A DNA stretch of 64,000 nt from Rhizobium sp. CCGE531 (GTDB taxonomy: Bacteria; Pseudomonadota; Alphaproteobacteria; Rhizobiales; Rhizobiaceae). The stretch covers positions 2,209,001 to 2,273,000 of the forward strand of contig NZ_CP032684.1 of the NCBI RefSeq assembly GCF_003627795.1, given 5' to 3'. This document shows, one piece after another, positions 19,701-28,453 of this stretch (position 1 is its first letter; every line of letters begins with the position of its first letter). The position numbers and the translations under genes are program-made. Under the pieces are notes generated by a model. It searched no databases and was not told where the DNA came from. It saw only the letters and a list, made by a program, of their open reading frames with translations.

Positions 19701-20531
19701 GACATCTCGCAGATCGTCGGCCGCTCGACGCAGCAGCTGGAGATTTCCGAACCTGCGGCACGCGCGCTGGCGGATGCACAGCCGGCCCAGCGCCCACGGC
19801 CTACGGCTCCAGCGCCGACCCCGGCACCTGTTGCCGCCGCTCCGCGGCCGCAGCAGCCCGCTCCGCAGCAGCCTGCACCCCAGCAGACCATGCAGCAGCC
19901 TGCACCCCAGCAGACCATGCAGCAGCCGGCGCCGCAGCCGCAGCAGCCATCGATCGAGTCCCTGGGCCTGCGCGGCTCCATCCCCGCGGAACGTCCGGTG
20001 GCTCAGCCGCAGCGTCCGGTCGAAACGTCGGCCCCTGCCCGCCAGGAAGCGGCAGGCGGCGGCTGGATCAGCGATCTGCTTCGCGGCGCCTCGCGTGACG
20101 AAAACGCCGGCCTGCAGCCGGCCCGCCAGCCGGCATCGAAAGCGCCGGCGGAACCGGCAGCTGCACCCGCCGCACGCAACCCGCGCCATGTCGTGGAATC
20201 GCTGAACTCGCTCTCGGTCGATATCGCCCGCGCGATCGATCACGACGCGTCCGTCGACCTATGGCGCCGTTACCAGCGCGGCGAACGCGATGTGTTCACC
20301 CGTCGCCTCTACACGCTGAAGGGCCAGCAGACCTTTGACGAAATCAAGCGCAAGTACGACCGCGAACCGGAATTCCGCACCGCCGTCGACCGCTACATCG
20401 CCGATTTCGAAAAGCTACTCGCCGATGTCCAGCGTACGGACCACGATCGCACCGTCACGCAATCCTACCTCACCTCCGACACCGGCAAGGTCTACACGAT
20501 GCTGGCCCACGCAGCCGGCCGCCTGAGCTGA
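13713..20531 (+). CDS. gpr: Growth-pole ring protein GPR / RgsE, giant apolipoprotein-like polar-growth protein
   Basis: A 2272-residue membrane-anchored protein. Residues 1-118 are polar and Pro/Ala-rich. Two membrane helices follow at about 119-139 and 152-177. Then comes a very long helical rod (about 180-2010) with few aromatics and regular blocks such as LDDKTMALAIALSESQSRLE. A Pro/Gln-rich linker lies at about 2022-2082, and a conserved C-terminal domain at about 2160-2272 includes DLWRRYQRGERDVFTRRLYT and ends at AHAAGRLS. Size, layout and apolipoprotein-like repeats match GPR of Agrobacterium tumefaciens, which forms a ring at the growth pole, and its Sinorhizobium relative RgsE. In those bacteria it is needed for rod shape and unipolar growth. 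The array at 15969-17123 is built from 33- and 11-residue units. The gene stands alone with its own terminator. Confidence 0.88.
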   Translation: MANKKYIESVEDKAFQALDEALQIDFSDESLESRSAPTPDIPERKVSEPPKQPIKQSRDDAARNTSGTRSTAAPAATPRSAEAPRNPNLAAANDGNRASSASILKALGSGSQSHAVRNATIFSLFWIIGGAGLAFLLYGTQIRNIHSFADLAALPGVIACIVGIIVPVLLFYAFGMMISRAHDMRNAARSMAEVALRLVEPETVASERIMTVGQAVRREVSAMNEGIERTIARATELETLVHSEVNALERSYADNELRVRGLVHELGAERDAIINHAERIRSSIVGVHDQIKEDLSLATEEITVRLSTSGEAFASMIDMRAAVLMEKSDSAVEALGTLLAAKTDSLLQNLNASGLALSHEFDTRLESLSSTLSERGKELLGHFETRASTLDANTEKLNSALNERARQLNETLVARTKEISESLTGGERSITGTLDNVLSRLNTALDEKGASFRQSLQSTADDAIMDIDLRSGFFDERFQSTIAQLSTTFDDRVSEFTSAFDKRAGTLDSKLSESLARINQSLGSNSDALEGILTSSIERLGLHLTDQSFALATTLATGQEVLESAIGSRAGEITSALQNATSGISSALASGTNELNTTLASHAGAFTSAVQGVTRDVSTALQSGTEELTTAFAGGANEINNTLSSRTSEITQALGSAHERIDAVMAARSGALFGALTDNQSRFEQTLAERSQAITDAVSGSHEHLTAALDERTSMLAISLAENQLRLENTLASRADAITSAVADTHGKLADTLDDKTMALAIALSESQSRLEDTVSGHADYVAGTLDAKTKELARALAEGQARLENTVSGHAESVTNALDDRTLALAIALSESQARLEETVSGHAERVADTLDGKTGALAAALTSGQSRLEATLANRAEEIIKAFAGNHASLVDALDDRTMALAIALSENQARLEGAISGHADQVTTTLDDKTMALAIALSEGQARLEDTVAGHAERVANTMDGRTKALSDALTSGQSRLEATLANRAEAITNAFTGNHAALADALDEKAMALAISLSDTQSRLEDAVSSRLDALSETVAGTHDRIVNSLDDRTMSLAIALSENHAKLEETLENSAKAIAHTVTSGHEALTNTLDDKSMAFAISLAENQNRFESTLEERANALLDSVSGAEARVAGAFGDKADAIRAAYSENQDRLDRSLAVHTEALSGLLGSSSDRVETVLGSTTRQLENTLGAGLSQMDESLASAYERMRSTLEDRSSAINLALRDAHEQIDNTLMEQTTAIGTSIATSASMLEMSLEDREASLRQTIDASARTLEERLNSGAGDVAGRIQQAAGDIARSAETFSSNLNQTIEGMTGRFAETGSRVEASLSALENRIHEGVTGVTAQVDAAGNRLSDTLASGAAQIDNSGSQASARIEERLSTMDRALNIGLEAVNRTIEGKAANLATTLRTAVADAAQGMDTEATRTADLLANTGQQFAENLGNHSDAFASAMTERSNDLVNRVSETQNRLASQAAAVAQTFSEAGNAIVNKVSEAEGLVSNQVNTISQALSSAEQSLEARGAAIRNTLTGGSEQIASTMAQVERALDERGTAIRTSLEQRAREIDATLTGVDNALEARGASIRTSLDERTRELNSMLAGRSTELSRLIDEKARPIVDRYAATGQEAAALISAAAHESTERLRAENATLINAIASRTEHAVNTVSALENNLLASVNGIIARLAENNSAITGLLTNAATEFATVDDRLSATSTRFAESAAKAGEMVSASSRLLEGKVDKLSEITGQTLSQVGSIVGRFDDHSKVLTQASQLLGAAQSNLVSTLEERETALQNLAVGLVQRSEEIENTMRSLGTMVETAFDRAEQRSNQVTGNLRQSVQSSFADIGRVLSETEKRAEDAAENMRGALHKAGEEASQAVENTFASAERRSNDLTNRLRGGLTASLSEVEQMLADAGKTSDTAAQQLRETLRVAVDDAIGRFAGATDEIRRSAGDIRRELDLTRSELKRGAFDLPEEAKESAAAMRRAVAEQIKALQDISQIVGRSTQQLEISEPAARALADAQPAQRPRPTAPAPTPAPVAAAPRPQQPAPQQPAPQQTMQQPAPQQTMQQPAPQPQQPSIESLGLRGSIPAERPVAQPQRPVETSAPARQEAAGGGWISDLLRGASRDENAGLQPARQPASKAPAEPAAAPAARNPRHVVESLNSLSVDIARAIDHDASVDLWRRYQRGERDVFTRRLYTLKGQQTFDEIKRKYDREPEFRTAVDRYIADFEKLLADVQRTDHDRTVTQSYLTSDTGKVYTMLAHAAGRLS
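15969..17123 (+). repeat. In-frame 33-residue / 11-residue repeat array inside gpr
   Basis: Ten consecutive blocks begin with LD-K/R-T-like residues and are 33 residues (99 bases) long. Five of them are followed by an extra 11-residue unit such as FAGNHASLVDA or VAGTHDRIVNS. The lengths sum exactly to 385 residues. The same pattern extends less regularly on both sides. All units are multiples of 11, as in apolipoprotein helices. Confidence 0.85.
19866..19919 (+). repeat. Two identical 27-base tandem copies in the Pro/Gln-rich linker of gpr
   Basis: Two exact copies of a 27-base unit encoding QQPAPQQTM, followed by a partial third copy that has diverged. The unit keeps the frame, so copy-number change would lengthen or shorten the linker by nine residues. 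Confidence 0.9.
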
Positions 20532-20554
20532 GATAGATAAGAGACGAATGCCCA

Positions 20555-20582
20555 ATCCCCGGCCCAAGTGCCGGGGATTTTG
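20555..20582 (+). terminator. Terminator of gpr
   Basis: A 10-bp perfect stem (AATCCCCGGC / GCCGGGGATT) with a six-base loop, followed by TT, 23 bases beyond the gpr stop. Confidence 0.8.
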
Positions 20583-20614
20583 ATTCAAGATACGCCTTAT
20601 ATTGACGGCATGGA

Positions 20615-20641
20615 AAAGGGCGACCCAGAGGGCCGCCCTTA
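20615..20641 (-). terminator. Terminator of the RcnB-like gene
   Basis: On the minus strand, AAGGGCG and CGCCCTT arms with an inner CCC/GGG pairing end in a run of T, about 28 bases past the stop of the RcnB-like gene. Confidence 0.65.
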
Positions 20642-20668
20642 CGTCACTTGGCGAAGATTGTGCCCGAT

Positions 20669-20995
20669 CTATCGGGCGTCATGCACCTTCGAGATCAGGC
20701 CGCTCGTAATGCCGACGAGCAGGAAATTGCTTTTGATGCGAACCCAGTGATAGCCGCGCGGCGGCGCGGACAACTGATAGGCGCGATAATCGATGTCCGT
20801 CGCACGGTGCCGATCCGATGCGGACAGGCGGCGCCCCTTGACCCAGCCGCCCTTGCGGACGACGACCTTCTTCTTCACCACCTCTTTCTGCATGACGGCC
20901 TGCTTGCCGGCCGGAGCCGGCTTGACCTGCGCTGTCGCAGCCAGCGGCATCGCCAGAACGGACGCCGCAAGAAGGACGGTGAAGATTTTTCTCAT
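20669..20995 (-). CDS. RcnB-family periplasmic protein
   Basis: Protein of 108 residues from the ATG at 20995, chosen because GAGG lies 9 bases upstream and the result starts with a clean signal peptide (MRKIFTVLLAASVLAMPLAATAQ). The mature part begins with a Lys/Val-rich stretch and ends with the RcnB-like core: KGRRLSASDRHRATDIDYRAYQL, APPRGYHWVRI, NFLLVGITSGLI. RcnB in E. coli affects nickel and cobalt balance; most other members are uncharacterised. No metal-transport gene is adjacent. Confidence 0.82.
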   Translation of the reverse strand: MRKIFTVLLAASVLAMPLAATAQVKPAPAGKQAVMQKEVVKKKVVVRKGGWVKGRRLSASDRHRATDIDYRAYQLSAPPRGYHWVRIKSNFLLVGITSGLISKVHDAR

Positions 20996-21137
20996 TGGTT
21001 GTTTCCTCATTTCAGAATCTGCGCGCGAACTTATCGTGACAGACATGAAACGAATCTGACAGTCGAATTACAATTCGGTAATGGGCGGGATCGGCTGATG
21101 CAGCCTCGCGTCACATCACAGCAAGCCATCGCCGAAC

Positions 21138-22748
21138 TTACAATTCATCATAGTTGAACCAGTCGAAATCCGCCGTTTTCGCCCGACCCGACGTGTCGAA
21201 GGCAAACACGCCCGCAAAAGCGCCGGTGAAGGAGCCATGCTCGCCGCGCCCGCCCTCATCCGAGATGACGCCGGCGTCGAGCATCGGCCCGATGGCCTGC
21301 CATGCTCCCATACCCTCCGCCTGCCAGAAGAACTGCAGGTCGTTGTCGCGCACTTCCATGGCAAGCTGGATCCTCCCATCGGGCACGGCGACCCCGCCCT
21401 CGATCGGAAAACTCAGGCGACCGTTCGGATAGTCGCCCGGACAGGTCATGATGGTGACGCAGCGGCCGAGCTTCTCGTGCAAGGTCACAGCAATGGCGTG
21501 CAGCTTGAAGCGATTGTAGTAATGCGTCAGGCCGGCAACCTGCTGGTAAGTGTCGGGCTCGAAGTCGACGACCGTTTCGGCGCGGAAGCTGTGGTGCTCC
21601 TGGCGGCGGGCGACAAGCGATTGCTCGAACCAGGAGCCGATGCTCTCGCGAGCGATAAGCCGCAAATGGCCAGGACGTTCCGTCAGGTTGAAGATGCGTT
21701 CCGGCTGCGGCGTGCGCAGCCATTGAAAATCCATCGGCAATTCGCGCTCATCGAAATTATAGCCGCTGCGCCGTGGCTTTTCGATGCGCTGGGCACCGTT
21801 CAAGCCAGCCACCTCGACATCGGGAACGCTGGTGCCGTTTTCGAGATAGAGCCAGCCATCCTCTTTCCACACGCATTTCTGCAGAGCGGTCTCGCGGCCG
21901 AGCGTGCAGCGACGATGAGGCGGCAAAGGCCGCCCACAAAGATGCGTATGATAGAACTGACCGTCATGGGTCTCGACATATTGGCCGTGGCCGGCACGTT
22001 GCAACGCCGCCTCCGGATGATCCCTGGAGGTGATCAGATACTTTTCCGGATGCAATTCGTAGGGTCCGGCAATGTCACGGGATCTGGCCATGGTCACGGC
22101 ATGATCATAGCCGGTGCCGCCTTCCGCCGTGGTCAGATAGTACCAGCCGTTGCGCTTGAAGAGATGCGGCCCCTCGACCAGCCCCAGTTCCGTGCCGGCA
22201 AAGATGTTTCTGATCGGCCCCTTCAAGGATTTCTCCACCGGGTCCCATTCCTGCAGCAGGATGCCGTCAAAGGCCGGCGTCTTCGGCGAGCCGCCATAGC
22301 TTTCGGTACGATGGTTCCATTGCATGTTGACGAACCACTTGCGCCCGTCATCGTCATGGAACAGCGAGGGGTCGAAACCGGATGAATTGACATAAGCGGG
22401 CTCGGACCATTCGCCCTCGATGGTCGGTGACGTCACGATGTAATTATGGGCATCCTTGAAGTTGCCGTCATAGCGCTTGACGTCGGTATAGACGAGCCAG
22501 AACAGGCCATCCGCGTAGGAGAGGCAAGGCGCCCAGATGCCGCAGCTGTCGGCCTCGCCGCGCATGTCGAGCTGCGAGGCACGCTCCAGCGGCCGCCTGA
22601 CGAGCGTCCAGTTCACGAGATCACGCGAATGATGGATCTGCACGCCCGGATACCATTCGAATGTCGAGGTGGCGATATAATAGTCCTCGCCGACACGGCA
22701 GATGGATGGGTCGGGGTTGAAGCCCGGCAGGATCGGATTGCGGATCAT
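21138..22748 (-). CDS. Glycoside hydrolase family 43 enzyme (beta-xylosidase / arabinofuranosidase type)
   Basis: Predicted cytosolic glycosidase of 536 residues without a signal peptide. The ATG at 22748 follows GGAGGAGAG. The five-bladed propeller is visible through NPILPGFNPDPSICRVGEDYYIATSTFEWYPGV (catalytic-base Asp in NPDPS), SGFDPSLFHDDDGRKW (second Asp) and GLVEGPHLFKR (general-acid Glu). A C-terminal beta-sandwich of about 200 residues follows, as in XynB-type xylosidases. It is last in the carbohydrate block and separated from the aldo-keto reductase gene by a palindromic hairpin. It would release xylose or arabinose from imported oligosaccharides; the substrate is inferred from family only. 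Confidence 0.9.
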   Translation of the reverse strand: MIRNPILPGFNPDPSICRVGEDYYIATSTFEWYPGVQIHHSRDLVNWTLVRRPLERASQLDMRGEADSCGIWAPCLSYADGLFWLVYTDVKRYDGNFKDAHNYIVTSPTIEGEWSEPAYVNSSGFDPSLFHDDDGRKWFVNMQWNHRTESYGGSPKTPAFDGILLQEWDPVEKSLKGPIRNIFAGTELGLVEGPHLFKRNGWYYLTTAEGGTGYDHAVTMARSRDIAGPYELHPEKYLITSRDHPEAALQRAGHGQYVETHDGQFYHTHLCGRPLPPHRRCTLGRETALQKCVWKEDGWLYLENGTSVPDVEVAGLNGAQRIEKPRRSGYNFDERELPMDFQWLRTPQPERIFNLTERPGHLRLIARESIGSWFEQSLVARRQEHHSFRAETVVDFEPDTYQQVAGLTHYYNRFKLHAIAVTLHEKLGRCVTIMTCPGDYPNGRLSFPIEGGVAVPDGRIQLAMEVRDNDLQFFWQAEGMGAWQAIGPMLDAGVISDEGGRGEHGSFTGAFAGVFAFDTSGRAKTADFDWFNYDEL

Positions 22749-22794
22749 GAAACTCTCTCCTCCAGAGACTACGACAAGCGGCGATGTAAAATAG

Positions 22795-22821
22795 AACGCC
22801 CGGAACCAGGTTCCGGGCGTT
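22795..22821 (-). terminator. Intercistronic hairpin between the aldo-keto reductase and GH43 genes
   Basis: A 13-bp perfect inverted repeat (AACGCCCGGAACC / GGTTCCGGGCGTT) around one central base. It lies between the reductase stop and the GH43 ribosome site and can stop or stabilise transcripts on the minus strand. The run of T after it is short. Confidence 0.6.
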
Positions 22822-22830
22822 TTATGATAG

Positions 22831-23862
<1,032 letters not shown>

Positions 23863-23881
23863 GATGGATTCCTTCGAGATG

Positions 23882-23911
23882 AAAAAGCGCGCGGATTGCC
23901 CACCCGCGCGC
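23882..23911 (-). terminator. Terminator-like hairpin between the oxidoreductase and aldo-keto reductase genes
   Basis: An 8-bp GC stem (GCGCGCGG / CCGCGCGC) followed on the minus strand by five T, just before the ribosome site of the reductase gene. It should reduce read-through into the last two genes of the block. Confidence 0.7.
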
Positions 23912-23931
23912 AAAACTAGCTCTTCCAGCGC

Positions 23932-25065
23932 TTACTTCAAGAGCGCCTGCGCCTCTTCGATGCCGAGTGCCGCCGGCTGCGTGCAGGTCGTGCTCAGGTC
24001 GATGAAACGCCCTTCCTCGCCGGACTTCAGGATCGAAGTCATGACGTCGACGCCATGCAGCGTCCGGTCCAGCGAGCAACGCGCATCCCGTCCGTCGATC
24101 AGCGACGCGGCAAGGTCGGCAAGGCCGGCCGTGCGATAATTGGCGCGGGAACCGCTCGGGCTTTCCTGGTTAGGGATGCCGAAAGGATGCGCCCAGTTTT
24201 CCAGCGGCTTGATGTCCTTGTCGCGACCGCTCGCCTCGACGGTGCCGCCGAAGAAGTTCGGATCGGGCACGTAGAGCGAGCCCTCGGTGCCGTAGAGCTC
24301 CATATTGGCATGGCGGTGCGACCAGACATCCCAGCTCGCCGTCAGCGTGATCCTTGCGCCGCTGACGAATTCCAGCAGAGCCTGGATCGTCGTCGGCGTC
24401 TTCACGGGGATGCTCTCACCATTGCGCGGCTGGCTGGTGATGGTGCGGGTCGGCGACGCCATCGAGGTCATCGCGCCGACGCGCTTCACCGGACCGATCA
24501 GGTTGATCAGGTTAGCCACGTAATAGGGACCGAGATCGAGGATCGGGCCGCCACCGGGAAGGAAGAAGAAGTCCGGGTTCGGATGCCACATTTCCATGCC
24601 CGGGCTCATGACGTAGCATGCGCCCGAGGTAACACGGCCGATGCCGCCGTCATCGATGAATTTGCGCGCGAGCTGATGCGCGCCACCAAGAAAGGTATCC
24701 GGAGCGCAGCCGACGGCGAGCCCCTTTTCCTTGGCGATACGGCGCAGCTCTTCACCCTGCTCCAGCGTCAGCACCAGCGGCTTTTCGGAGTAGACGTGCT
24801 TGCCCGCTTCGAGGATGCGCTTGGAAACCGGGAAATGCGCATCCGGAATGGTCAGGTTGACGATAACGTCGAGCTCGTCATTGGCGAGCAGCTCGTCGAT
24901 GGTCTGGGCCTTGACCTTGTATTCCTCGGCGCGCAGGCGCGCCGCATCCATGTTGATATCCGCGCATGCCAGCACCTTCAGGCCCCTGAAGAGCGGCGAG
25001 AGCGAGAAATAGGTCGTTGAGATATTGCCGCATCCGATGATGCCGACGCCAAGTTCCTTAGCCAT
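23932..25065 (-). CDS. Gfo/Idh/MocA-family sugar oxidoreductase
   Basis: NAD(P)-dependent dehydrogenase of 377 residues. The N-terminal Rossmann motif is VGIIGCGNIST, and the family signature YSEKPLVLTLEQGEEL carries the catalytic-type EKP Lys. The C-terminal sheet follows with GGPILDLGPYYVANLINLIGPVKRV. The start at 25065 (MAKELGVGIIG) lies only about 10 bases after the isomerase stop, so the two are co-translated. Such pairs with a TIM-barrel isomerase or lyase oxidise a sugar, often at C3, and then rearrange or cleave it. The substrate here is unknown. Confidence 0.9.
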   Translation of the reverse strand: MAKELGVGIIGCGNISTTYFSLSPLFRGLKVLACADINMDAARLRAEEYKVKAQTIDELLANDELDVIVNLTIPDAHFPVSKRILEAGKHVYSEKPLVLTLEQGEELRRIAKEKGLAVGCAPDTFLGGAHQLARKFIDDGGIGRVTSGACYVMSPGMEMWHPNPDFFFLPGGGPILDLGPYYVANLINLIGPVKRVGAMTSMASPTRTITSQPRNGESIPVKTPTTIQALLEFVSGARITLTASWDVWSHRHANMELYGTEGSLYVPDPNFFGGTVEASGRDKDIKPLENWAHPFGIPNQESPSGSRANYRTAGLADLAASLIDGRDARCSLDRTLHGVDVMTSILKSGEEGRFIDLSTTCTQPAALGIEEAQALLK

Positions 25066-25076
25066 GTGGAAGTGCC

Positions 25077-25838
25077 TCAAAAGCTCTTGAAAGATGCGAT
25101 GGAGCGGGTGATCAGGCGATCGACGTCGCTCGGATTGTCATGTTCGACGATAAAGTGCTTGGCCTTGGTGCCGGCCAGCGCCTTGAGCAGCTTCGCCCAC
25201 GGGACAGTACCGTGACCGACATCTGCCCAACCGTCCTCGTTCTTGTTCTCACCAGCCGGCGCGATGTCCTTGACGTGAACGGAGGTAATGCGCGGACCCA
25301 GCTTTTCGATCCAGGCAAAGGGATCGCCGCCGCCACGGATCACCCAGGCAATGTCGGCTTCCCAGGAAATATCCGGAGCGGCCTCGAAGATCTGCTCGAT
25401 CGGCATCGAACCGTCGGCCTGCTTGACGAATTCGAAGTCGTGATTGTGCCAGCCGAACTCGAAGCCGGCATCCTTGTAAGGCTTGCTCATTTCATGCAGG
25501 CGCTTGCCGAATGCGCGCCAGCCGGCGGCATCGCTCGGACGCTGGTCAGCGCCGATATGCGGCGCATAGATCGAATCCATGCCCAGCGTCTTGGCGATTG
25601 TAAGCGACTTCTGCACTTCGCCATCGAGGAAATCCGGGCTGAAATGGCCGCTCGCCATCGTCAGGCCATTCGCGTCGAGTTCGGCGCGCAGGTTCTTCAG
25701 GCCCGTCTCGTCCAGATCGGCATAGATGCCGCCAAAGCCCTCGACCTCGGCGTAGCCGGCCTTGCCGAGCTTTACGAAAATCTCCGAATAGGGCTGGAAA
25801 TTGCGGGCGCTATAAAGCTGAAATCCAAGTTTCGTCAT
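25077..25838 (-). CDS. Sugar phosphate isomerase/epimerase-like TIM-barrel protein
   Basis: Protein of 253 residues of the xylose-isomerase-like (AP endonuclease family 2) fold. Visible metal-site segments are EVEGFGGIY, YAPHIGADQRP, GWHNHDFEFV, WEADIAWVIRGGGDP, HVKDIAPAG and FIVEHDNP. These supply the Glu, His, Asp and Glu ligands expected at barrel ends. The family holds ketose epimerases, isomerases, myo-inosose dehydratases and C-glycoside-cleaving enzymes, so the exact reaction cannot be named. It is coupled to the Gfo/Idh/MocA gene downstream. Confidence 0.88.
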   Translation of the reverse strand: MTKLGFQLYSARNFQPYSEIFVKLGKAGYAEVEGFGGIYADLDETGLKNLRAELDANGLTMASGHFSPDFLDGEVQKSLTIAKTLGMDSIYAPHIGADQRPSDAAGWRAFGKRLHEMSKPYKDAGFEFGWHNHDFEFVKQADGSMPIEQIFEAAPDISWEADIAWVIRGGGDPFAWIEKLGPRITSVHVKDIAPAGENKNEDGWADVGHGTVPWAKLLKALAGTKAKHFIVEHDNPSDVDRLITRSIASFKSF

Positions 25839-25926
25839 CGATAGTCCTCCATTGGCCTTCCGGCCGTCTGTCTTGGGCTTGTGGCCCCGAAAGCGCCGCC
25901 TTAACGGCGCGATAGATCAATCCCAC

Positions 25927-28395
25927 CTACTGGCCGTCCACCGACTGGCTGGATTGCAGATCGTAGATACGGAAGTCCGGCACGCCGCCCGCCAGCGGCT
26001 TTGTCGGCGTGAAGATGATGCGGCGGCTTTCGCCGGCGGCAAGATCGAAGGCATTGTCGGAATAACGCCCCTCCACCTCGCTCTCGATCATCACGAATAG
26101 CGCAAGTCCCTTGGCGGTGACGGTGAGTTCCACCGTGCCGTTTTCCGCCTTCTCTTCCCTCAGCACCGTCAGGCCAGCGGGCTGAAGCTCCAGGGCCTTG
26201 TAGGTGCCGTGGACATAATGCCCCTCGCCGCCCATGCCGTTCGAGGCGCTGAAACGCCACGCCAGCAGGCAATCGGCCGGCACCTGATCGGCATCGATCG
26301 ACAGTGCCGTCACCGCCGCATCCGGCGTGCAGACGGCATGCGCCGTGGTCAGCGGCACGCGCTCACCATCAAGCCTGAGCAGCGATACCGAAATATCGGC
26401 CGTGACGTCGGCATTGGTGTCATTGACCAGGGAGAAGCGGATCGTCTTGTTGTCTTCGGAGGGAATTGCCGCAACCGATACCGGCTGGAAGAAGCGTCGC
26501 ACCAGATAATGCATCACCTTCCACCGACCGCCGTAGTCGAGACTGGACCACGAGGCCACAGGCCAGGTGTCGTTGAGCTGCCAGTAGATGGTGCCCATGC
26601 AATGCGGCTTCAGAGAGCGCCAATATTCCACCGCCGTCTTGATGGCGAGACCCTGCTGGACCTGGCTCAAATAGACGAAATTCAGGAAATCCTTCGGGAA
26701 GCGGAAATAGCGGAACATCGTGCCGGCAATGCGCTCGTTGCCGCCGGCATTCTTCTGGTGCAGCTCCATGACCGGAGAGGCGATGTTCATATCCTTCGCC
26801 TCGGCATAGGTCTTGATGACGGGCAGCGAGGTATAGGACTGGAAGCCGAATTCCGAGCAGAAGCGCGGGCGCACGGAACGATAATTGTCGAAGGACTTGT
26901 TCTCGTGCCAGACCGACCAGTAATGCATGTCGCCGGAGCCATCGGCATGCCAGGCGTCGCCGAAGTCCAGATAGCCCGACGCCGGGCTCGACGGCCACCA
27001 GATCGCGTCCGGCAGCGCCTTCTTCATCGCCCGCTCGATCGTCCTGTTCAGGCGGTCGTAGGAGACGAGGTAGCGATCACGATCCTTACGGGATTCCTCG
27101 AACCAGGTGAGCGCGCCCACCAGCTCATTGTCGCCACACCAGAGAACGATCGAGGGATGCGTTGCCAACCGGCGAACCTGATAGTCCACCTCTGCTTCGA
27201 CATTCTCCAGGAAATCGCCCGTCGAGGGATAGAGATTGCAGGCGAACATGAAGTCCTGCCACACCATCAACCCAAGGCGGTCGCAGGTGTCGTAGAACCA
27301 GTCGTGCTCGTAGAAGCCGCCACCCCAGACACGGATGACATTCATATTGGCCGCCGCCGCCGATTGCAGGAGGTCCTCGGTCGCGGCCGGATTGGAGCGC
27401 GAAAACAGCGCGTCGGCCGGAATCCAGTTCGCCCCGCGCGCAAAAATCTCGCGGCCATTCACCTTCAGCGCAAAGCGGCTTCCGGCCTCATCCTCGTCGG
27501 TGATCAGCTCGACGGTGCGCAGGCCGATCTGCCGCGTGACGGTTTCGAAATTGGTTTCCACGGAGAGCGCATAGAGCGCCTGCTCGCCATTGCCAGCCGG
27601 CCACCAGAGCTTGGGCTTGTCGACATGGAAGACATGGGTGATCGAGGTTTCGCCAGCATTGACGCCGACATCGAGGCGCACCCGCTCGTCGTCGAGCGAG
27701 AAATAGAGCTGCGCGATCCCAGTTCCCTTGGCAAACAGCGCCACCGTCACCTTGAGATCGACGGAGCCGTCGTCGTTGTGAAGCTGCTGGGTGACGATCG
27801 TCTCGATGCGCGCGATCTCGAGCCTCTTCAGCGCGATCGTGCCGTAGAGGCCGAGCGGTGCGATCGCAATGTTCCAGTCCCAGCCGAAATGGCATTGCGG
27901 CTTGCGCAGCATGTTGCCGTTCGGGATCGGCGAATTGCCCGTGCTGTAGGGAATGTAGAAAGGTTGCTTCGCCTGCAGGGCGGCGCCTGCCGCGATGCTC
28001 GAATGCAGGACGATGCGAATGGTGTTCTCACCGGTCTTCAGCGCCTTGGACACATCGGGACGATAGCGCTGGAAGCAATTGTTGGCCGCCAGCACGAGCG
28101 TATCGTTGACATAGACGCTTGCGACGGTGTCGAGATAATCGATATCGAGATACCAGTCGCCGCTGATATCATCGAGCGTGAAGCTGCGCGTCAGCTCCCA
28201 ATCCTGCTTGGCGACCCACTGCACCACCTCTTCATTGCGGCCGAAATAGGGATCGGGAATAAGCCCTTCCGCATGCAGCGCCGAGTGGACATCGCCGGGC
28301 AGCGACATGGCAACCGAATCGTCGCTGTCGGGAGAGGTCAGCCTCCACGACCCGGCCAGATCGACGGTGAAATTATCATTGATCGAAGACGACAT
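25927..28395 (-). CDS. Glycoside hydrolase family 2 beta-mannosidase
   Basis: Predicted cytosolic exo-beta-mannosidase of 822 residues; the ATG at 28395 follows GAGGAGG. The N-terminal sugar-binding sandwich (PGDVHSALHAEGLIPDPYFGRNE) is the typical mannosidase opening. The TIM barrel holds WGGGFYEHDWFYDTCDRLGL, the acid/base Glu in WCGDNE, and the nucleophile Glu in CSEFGFQS. The phrase YWQLNDTWPVASWSSLDYGGRW near the end of the barrel is diagnostic for beta-mannosidase rather than beta-galactosidase. No signal peptide is seen, so it acts on oligosaccharides brought in by the adjacent ABC transporter. Confidence 0.93.
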   Translation of the reverse strand: MSSSINDNFTVDLAGSWRLTSPDSDDSVAMSLPGDVHSALHAEGLIPDPYFGRNEEVVQWVAKQDWELTRSFTLDDISGDWYLDIDYLDTVASVYVNDTLVLAANNCFQRYRPDVSKALKTGENTIRIVLHSSIAAGAALQAKQPFYIPYSTGNSPIPNGNMLRKPQCHFGWDWNIAIAPLGLYGTIALKRLEIARIETIVTQQLHNDDGSVDLKVTVALFAKGTGIAQLYFSLDDERVRLDVGVNAGETSITHVFHVDKPKLWWPAGNGEQALYALSVETNFETVTRQIGLRTVELITDEDEAGSRFALKVNGREIFARGANWIPADALFSRSNPAATEDLLQSAAAANMNVIRVWGGGFYEHDWFYDTCDRLGLMVWQDFMFACNLYPSTGDFLENVEAEVDYQVRRLATHPSIVLWCGDNELVGALTWFEESRKDRDRYLVSYDRLNRTIERAMKKALPDAIWWPSSPASGYLDFGDAWHADGSGDMHYWSVWHENKSFDNYRSVRPRFCSEFGFQSYTSLPVIKTYAEAKDMNIASPVMELHQKNAGGNERIAGTMFRYFRFPKDFLNFVYLSQVQQGLAIKTAVEYWRSLKPHCMGTIYWQLNDTWPVASWSSLDYGGRWKVMHYLVRRFFQPVSVAAIPSEDNKTIRFSLVNDTNADVTADISVSLLRLDGERVPLTTAHAVCTPDAAVTALSIDADQVPADCLLAWRFSASNGMGGEGHYVHGTYKALELQPAGLTVLREEKAENGTVELTVTAKGLALFVMIESEVEGRYSDNAFDLAAGESRRIIFTPTKPLAGGVPDFRIYDLQSSQSVDGQ

Positions 28396-28422
28396 CGGAC
28401 CTCCTCGGACCGCTGCAAAGAA

Positions 28423-28443
28423 GGAGGCGGTCAGACCGCCTCC
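28423..28443 (-). promoter_or_regulatory. Intercistronic hairpin before the beta-mannosidase gene
   Basis: A 10-bp perfect inverted repeat (GGAGGCGGTC / GACCGCCTCC) around one base lies between the ATPase stop and the beta-mannosidase ribosome site. There is no T run, so transcript processing or stability is more likely than termination. Confidence 0.5.
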
Positions 28444-28453
28444 GGGCATGTGA

